Of a stretch of 64,000 nt of DNA, positions 58,291-64,000 are shown piece after piece; the stretch's first letter is position 1, and the number at the start of each line of letters is the position of its first letter. A program made the translations under genes and the position numbers. The notes beneath the pieces are model-generated. The model was not told the DNA's origin and searched no databases. It saw nothing but the letters and a program-made list of their open reading frames with translations. The DNA comes from Pteria penguin (Eukaryota > Mollusca > Bivalvia > Pterioida > Pteriidae), in NCBI GenBank assembly GCA_035048485.1, contig CM068580.1, positions 39,669,585-39,733,584 on the forward strand, read 5' to 3'.

Positions 58291-61200
58291 ATCTGTTTAG
58301 TTATTGGTACCCCGTTCACACACTGAAACAGGACCGAATGAAGTAAGATACTGTGACATATAATATCTGTTTAGTTATTGGTACCCCGCTCACACAGGAC
58401 CTGATGAAGTAAGATATTGTAACACATAATATCTGTTTAGTTATTGGTACACCCTGCTCAAACAGGACTTGATGAAGTAAGATATTTGTGACACAATAAT
58501 ATCTGTTTAGTTATTGGTACCCCGCTCACACAGGACCTGATGAAGTAAGATATTGTGACACATAATATCTGTTTAGTTATTGGTACCCCGCTCACACAGG
58601 ACCTGATGAAGTAAGATATTGTGACACATAATATCTGTTTAATTATTGGTACACCCTGCTCACACAGGACTTGATGAAGTAAGATATTGTGACACATAAT
58701 ATCTGTTTAGTTATTGGTACACCCTGCTCACACAGGACTTGATGAAGTAAGATATTGTGACACATAATATCTGTTTAGTTTTTTGTACCCCGCTCAGACA
58801 GGACCTGATGAAGTAAGATATTGTGACACATAATATCTGTTTAGTTATTGGTACCCCGCTCACACAGGACCTGATGAAGTAAGGTATTGTGACACATAAT
58901 ATCTGTTTAGTTTTTTGTACCCCGCTCAGACAGGACCTGATGAAGTAAGATATTGTGACACATAATATCTGTTTCGTTATTGGTACCCCGCTCACACAGG
59001 ACCTGATGAAGTAAGATATTGTGACACATAATATATGTTTAGTTATTGGTACACACTGCTCACACAGGACCTGATGAAGTAAGATATTGTGACATATAAT
59101 ATCTGTTTAGTTATTGGTACCCCGCTCACACAGGACCTGATGAAGTAAGATATTGTGACACATAATATCTGTTTAGTTATTGGTACACACTGCTCACACA
59201 GGACTTGATGAAGTAAGGTATTGTGACACATAATATCTGTTTCGTTATTGGTACCCCGCTCACACAGGACCTGATGAAGTAAGATATTGTGACACATAAT
59301 ATCTGTTTAGTTATTGGTACACCCTGCTCAGACAGGACCTGATGAAGTAAGATATTGTGACACATAATATCTGTTTAGTTATTGGTACACACTGCTCACA
59401 CAGGACCTGATGAAGTAAGGTATTGTGACACATAATATCTGTTTCGTTATTGGTACCCCGCTCACACAGGACCTGATGAAGTAAGATATTGTGACACATA
59501 ATATCTGTTTAGTTATTGGTACACCCTGCTCACACAGGACCTGATGAAGTAAGATATTGTGACACATAATATCTGTTTAGTTATTGTTACACACTGCTCA
59601 CACAGGACCTGATGAAGTAAGATATTGTTACACATAATATCTGTTTAGTTATTGGTACACACTGCTCACACAGGACCTGATGAAGTAAGATATTGTGACA
59701 CATAATATCTGTTTAGTTATTGGTACACCCTGCTCACACAGGACTTGATGAAGTAAGATATTTGTGACACATAATATCTGTTTAGTTATTGGTACCCTCT
59801 CACACAGGACCTGATGAAGTAAGATATTGTGACACATAATATCTGTTTCGTTATTGGTACCCCGCTCACACAGGACTTGATGAAGTAAGATATTGTGACA
59901 CATAATATCTGTTTAGTTATTGGTACACACTGCTCACACAGGACTTGATGAAGTAAGATATTGTGACACATAATATCTGTTTAGTTATTGGTACACACTG
60001 CTCACACAGGACCTGATGAGGTAAGATATTGTGACATATAATATCTGTTTAGTTATTGGTACCCCGCTCACACAGGACCTGATGAAGTAAGATATTGTGA
60101 CACATAATATCTGTTTAGTTATTGGTACACACTGCTCACACAGGACCTGATGAAGTAAGGTATTGTGACACATAATATCTGTTTCGTTATTGGTACCCCG
60201 CTCACACAGGACCTGATGAAGTAAGATATTGTGACACATAATATCTGTTTAGTTATTGGTACACCCTGCTCACACAGGACCTGATGAAGTAAGATATTGT
60301 GACACATAATATCTGTTTAGTTATTGTTACACACTGCTCACACAGGACCTGATGAAGTAAGATATTGTTACACATAATATCTGTTTAGTTATTGGTACAC
60401 CCTGCTCAGACAGGACCTGATGAAGTAAGATATTGTGACACATAATATCTGCTTAGTTATTGGTACACACTGATCACACAGGACTTGATGAAGTAAGATA
60501 TTTGTGACACATAATATCTGTTTAGTTATTGGTACCCTCTCACACAGGACCTGATGAAGTAAGATATTGTGACACATAATATCTGTTTCGTTATTGGTAC
60601 CCCGCTCACACAGGACTTGATGAAGTAAGATATTGTGACACATAATATCTGTTTAGTTATTGGTACACACTGCTCACACAGGACTTGATGAAGTAAGATA
60701 TTGTGACACATAATATCTGTTTAGTTATTGGTACCCGCTCACACAGGACCTGATGAGGTAAGATATTGTGACACATAATATCTGTTTAGTTATTGGTACC
60801 CCGCTCACACAGGACCTGATGAAGTAAGATATTGTGACACATAATATCTGTTTAGTTATTGGTACCCCGCTCAGACAGGACCTGATGAAGTAAGATATTG
60901 TGACACATAATATCTGTTTAGTTATTGGTACACAGTGCTCACACAGGACCTGATGAAGTAAGATATTGTGACACATAATATCTGTTTAGTTATTGGTACC
61001 CCGCTCACACAGGACCTGATGAAGTAAGATATTGTGACACATAATATCTGTTTAGTTATTGGTACACCCCGCTCACACAGGACTTGATGAAGTAAGATAT
61101 TGTGACACATAATATCTGTTTAGTTATTGGTACACCCTGCTCACACAGGACTTGATGAAGTAAGATATTTGTGACACATAATATCTGTTTAGTTTTTTGT

Positions 61201-64000
61201 ACCCCGCTCAGACAGGACCTGATGAAGTAAGATATTGTGACACATAATACCTGTTTAGTTATTGGTACCCCGCTCACACAGGACCTGATGAAGTAAGGTA
61301 TTGTGACACATAATATCTGTTTAGTTTTTTGTACCCCGCTCAGACAGGACCTGATGAAGTAAGATATTGTGACACATAATATCTGTTTCGTTATTGGTAC
61401 CCCGCTCACACAGGACCTGATGAAGTAAGATATTGTGACACATAATATATGTTTAGTTATTGGTACACACTGCTCACACAGGACCTGATGAAGTAAGATA
61501 TTGTGACATATAATATCTGTTTAGTTATTGGTACCCCGCTCACACAGGACCTGATGAAGTAAGATATTGTGACACATAATATCTGTTTAGTTATTGGTAC
61601 ACACTGCTCACACAGGACTTGATGAAGTAAGGTATTGTGACACATAATATCTGTTTCGTTATTGGTACCCCGCTCACACAGGACCTGATGAAGTAAGATA
61701 TTGTGACACATAATATCTGTTTAGTTATTGGTACACCCTGCTCAGACAGGACCTGATGAAGTAAGATATTGTGACACATAATATCTGTTTAGTTATTGGT
61801 ACACACTGCTCACACAGGACCTGATGAAGTAAGGTATTGTGACACATAATATCTGTTTCGTTATTGGTACCCGCTCACACAGGACCTGATGAAGTAAGAT
61901 ATTGTGACACATAATATCTGTTTAGTTATTGGTACACCCTGCTCACACAGGACCTGATGAAGTAAGATATTGTGACACATAATATCTGTTTAGTTATTGT
62001 TACACACTGCTCACACAGGACCTGATGAAGTAAGATATTGTTACACATAATATCTGTTTAGTTATTGGTACACACTGCTCACACAGGACCTGATGAAGTA
62101 AGATATTGTGACACATAATATCTGTTTAGTTATTGGTACACCCTGCTCACACAGGACTTGATGAAGTAAGATATTTGTGACACATAATATCTGTTTAGTT
62201 ATTGGTACCCTCTCACACAGGACCTGATGAAGTAAGATATTGTGACACATAATATCTGTTTCGTTATTGGTACCCCGCTCACACAGGACTTGATGAAGTA
62301 AGATATTGTGACACATAATATCTGTTTAGTTATTGGTACACACTGCTCACACAGGACTTGATGAAGTAAGATATTGTGACACATAATATCTGTTTAGTTA
62401 TTGGTACCCGCTCACACAGGACCTGATGAGGTAAGATATTGTGACACATAATATCTGTTTAGTTATTGGTACCCCGCTCACACAGGACCTGATGAAGTAA
62501 GATATTGTGACACATAATATCTGTTTAGTTATTGGTACCCGCTCACACAGGACCTGATGAAGTAAGATATTGTGACACATAATATCTGTTTAGTTATTGG
62601 TACACACTGCTCACACAGGACTTGATGAAGTAAGATATTGTGACACATAATATCTGTTTAGTTATTGGTACCCCGCTCACACAGGACCTGATGAAGTAAG
62701 ATATTGTGACACATAATATCTGTTTAGTTATTGGTACACCCTGCTCACACAGGACCTGATGAAGTAAGATATTGTGACACATAATATCTGTTTAGTTATT
62801 GTTACACACTGCTCACACAGGACCTGATGAAGTAAGATATTGTTACACATAATATCTGTTTTTGGTACACCCTGCTCACACAGGACTTGATGAAGTAAGA
62901 TATTTGTGACACATAATATCTGTTTAGTTATTGGTACCCTCTCACACAGGACCTGATGAAGTAAGATATTGTGACACATAATATCTGTTTCGTTATTGGT
63001 ACCCCGCTCACACAGGACCTGATGAAGTAAGATATTGTGACACATAATATCTGTTTAGTTATTGGTACACACTGCTCACACAGGACCTGATGAAGTAAGA
63101 TATTGTGACACATAATATCTGTTTAGTTATTGGTACACCCTGCTACAAACAGGACTTGATGAAGTAAGATATTGTGACACATAATATCTGTTTCGTTATT
63201 GGTACCCCGCTCACACAGGACCTGATGAAGTAAGATATTGTGACACATAATATCTGTTTAGTTATTGGTACCCCGCTCACACAGGACCTGATGAAGTAAG
63301 ATACTGTGACACATAATATCTGTTTAGTTATTGGTACACATTGCTCACACAGGACCTGATGAAGTAAGATATTTGTGACACATAATATCTGTTTAGTTAT
63401 TGGTACACACTGCTCACACAGGACTTGATGAAGTAAGATATTGTGACACATAATATCTGTTTAGTTATTGGTACCCTCTCACACAGGACCTGATGAAGTA
63501 AGATATTGTGACACATAATATCTGTTTAGTTATTGGTACCCTCTCACACAGGACCTGATGAAGTAAGATATTGTGACACATAATATCTGTTTAGTTATTG
63601 GTACCCCGCTCACACAGGACCTGATGAAGTAAGATATTGTGACACATAATATCTGTTTAGTTATTGGTACCCCGCTCACACAGGACCTGATGAAGTAAGA
63701 TATTGTGACACATAATATCTGTTTAGTTATTGGTACACCCTGCTCACACAGGACCTGATGAAGTAAGATATTGTGACACATAATATCTGTTTAGTTATTG
63801 TTACACACTGCTCACACAGGACCTGATGAAGTAAGATATTGTTACACATAATATCTGTTTAGTTATTGGTACACACTGCTCACACAGGACCTGATGAAGT
63901 AAGATATTGTGACACATAATATCTGTTTAGTTATTGGTACACCCTGCTCACACAGGACTTGATGAAGTAAGATATTTGTGACACATAATATCTGTTTAGT
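58287..64000. repeat. 66/68-bp satellite array, ~85 copies, continuing past the window
   Basis: The consensus unit contains 'tgatgaagtaagatattgtg', 'acacataatatctgtttag' and 'ttattggtaccccgctcac' then 'acaggacc'. Units with 'ggtaccccgctc' are 66 bp and those with 'ggtacaccctgctc' or 'ggtacacactgctc' are 68 bp. Copies are very similar. Blocks repeat at longer distance: 58,711-59,971 returns at +2,413/2,414 bp, 59,649-59,971 at +740 bp and 59,043-59,297 at +942 bp. The many minus-strand ORFs ('MCHNILLHQVLCE...') come from a stop-free frame in the unit and are not genes. Confidence 0.97.

Noticed and set aside
58458..63781. Many minus-strand ORFs reading 'MCHNILLHQVLCE...VPITKQILCV'
   Set aside because: All are translations of the 66/68-bp satellite. 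They are broken at every mixed-length unit and have no start context, splice signals or unique sequence.
58287..64000. CRISPR-like array
   Set aside because: The units are contiguous near-identical repeats without unique spacers, in a clearly eukaryotic context.

Overview
The window looks like nuclear DNA of an invertebrate animal, most likely a mollusc and probably a bivalve. It is AT-rich, its genes are split into many short exons by long introns, and its intergenic and intronic DNA is packed with small non-autonomous DNA transposons, tRNA-derived SINEs, 'tgaccttgacc'-rich dispersed repeats and a long satellite. The taxon is inferred from this style and from the protein similarity, not from a diagnostic marker.

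Positions 1-32,087 (+ strand) hold most of an orthologue of DLGAP5/HURP, the spindle microtubule-associated protein of the SAPAP/GKAP family. Seventeen exons were chained by hand with splice sites and codon phase agreeing at every junction, giving about 1,318 residues in the window; the 5' end lies to the left. Diagnostic blocks are a basic charged helix (exon at ~94-278), an 'F-A-P-x-D-Y' block (exon at 9,462), the GKAP core (21,962-22,932), a 'GFF-V-SPVK' motif (exon at 23,654) and a 'LISFSP' C-terminus. A 1.4-kb exon (14,232-15,660) adds a lineage-specific basic region with six spaced R-K-S motifs.

The introns of this gene hold six Tigger/pogo-like elements with TA duplications (4,843-5,772; 7,110-8,240; 8,436-9,359; 10,042-11,035; 12,967-14,102; 30,657-31,758), a hAT-like element, a TTAA-flanked MITE family, two fold-back elements, several SINEs and a ~146-bp minisatellite.

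Positions 37,767-56,248 (- strand) hold a second gene, converging on the first. Its last exon alone encodes 3,505 residues. The product is a giant coiled-coil protein with three internal repeat arrays: thirteen ~45-residue coiled-coil units, seven ~37-residue 'MKYLKTSK' units and ten ~33-residue 'YVDSDGNPVDP...PPPPPG' units. Upstream exons at 50,094, ~52,056, 52,977, 53,874, 54,439 and 56,229 give an N-terminus in consistent phase, and a CRE/ETS-like promoter candidate lies near 56,380-56,430. I cannot name its family.

From about 58.29 kb to the right edge runs a 66/68-bp satellite of roughly 85 copies with higher-order duplication, fading leftward into degenerate copies to about 55.65 kb and interrupted by a SINE with a clean 14-bp target duplication. 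I saw no prokaryotic-type system, CRISPR array, rRNA gene or convincing free-standing tRNA gene.
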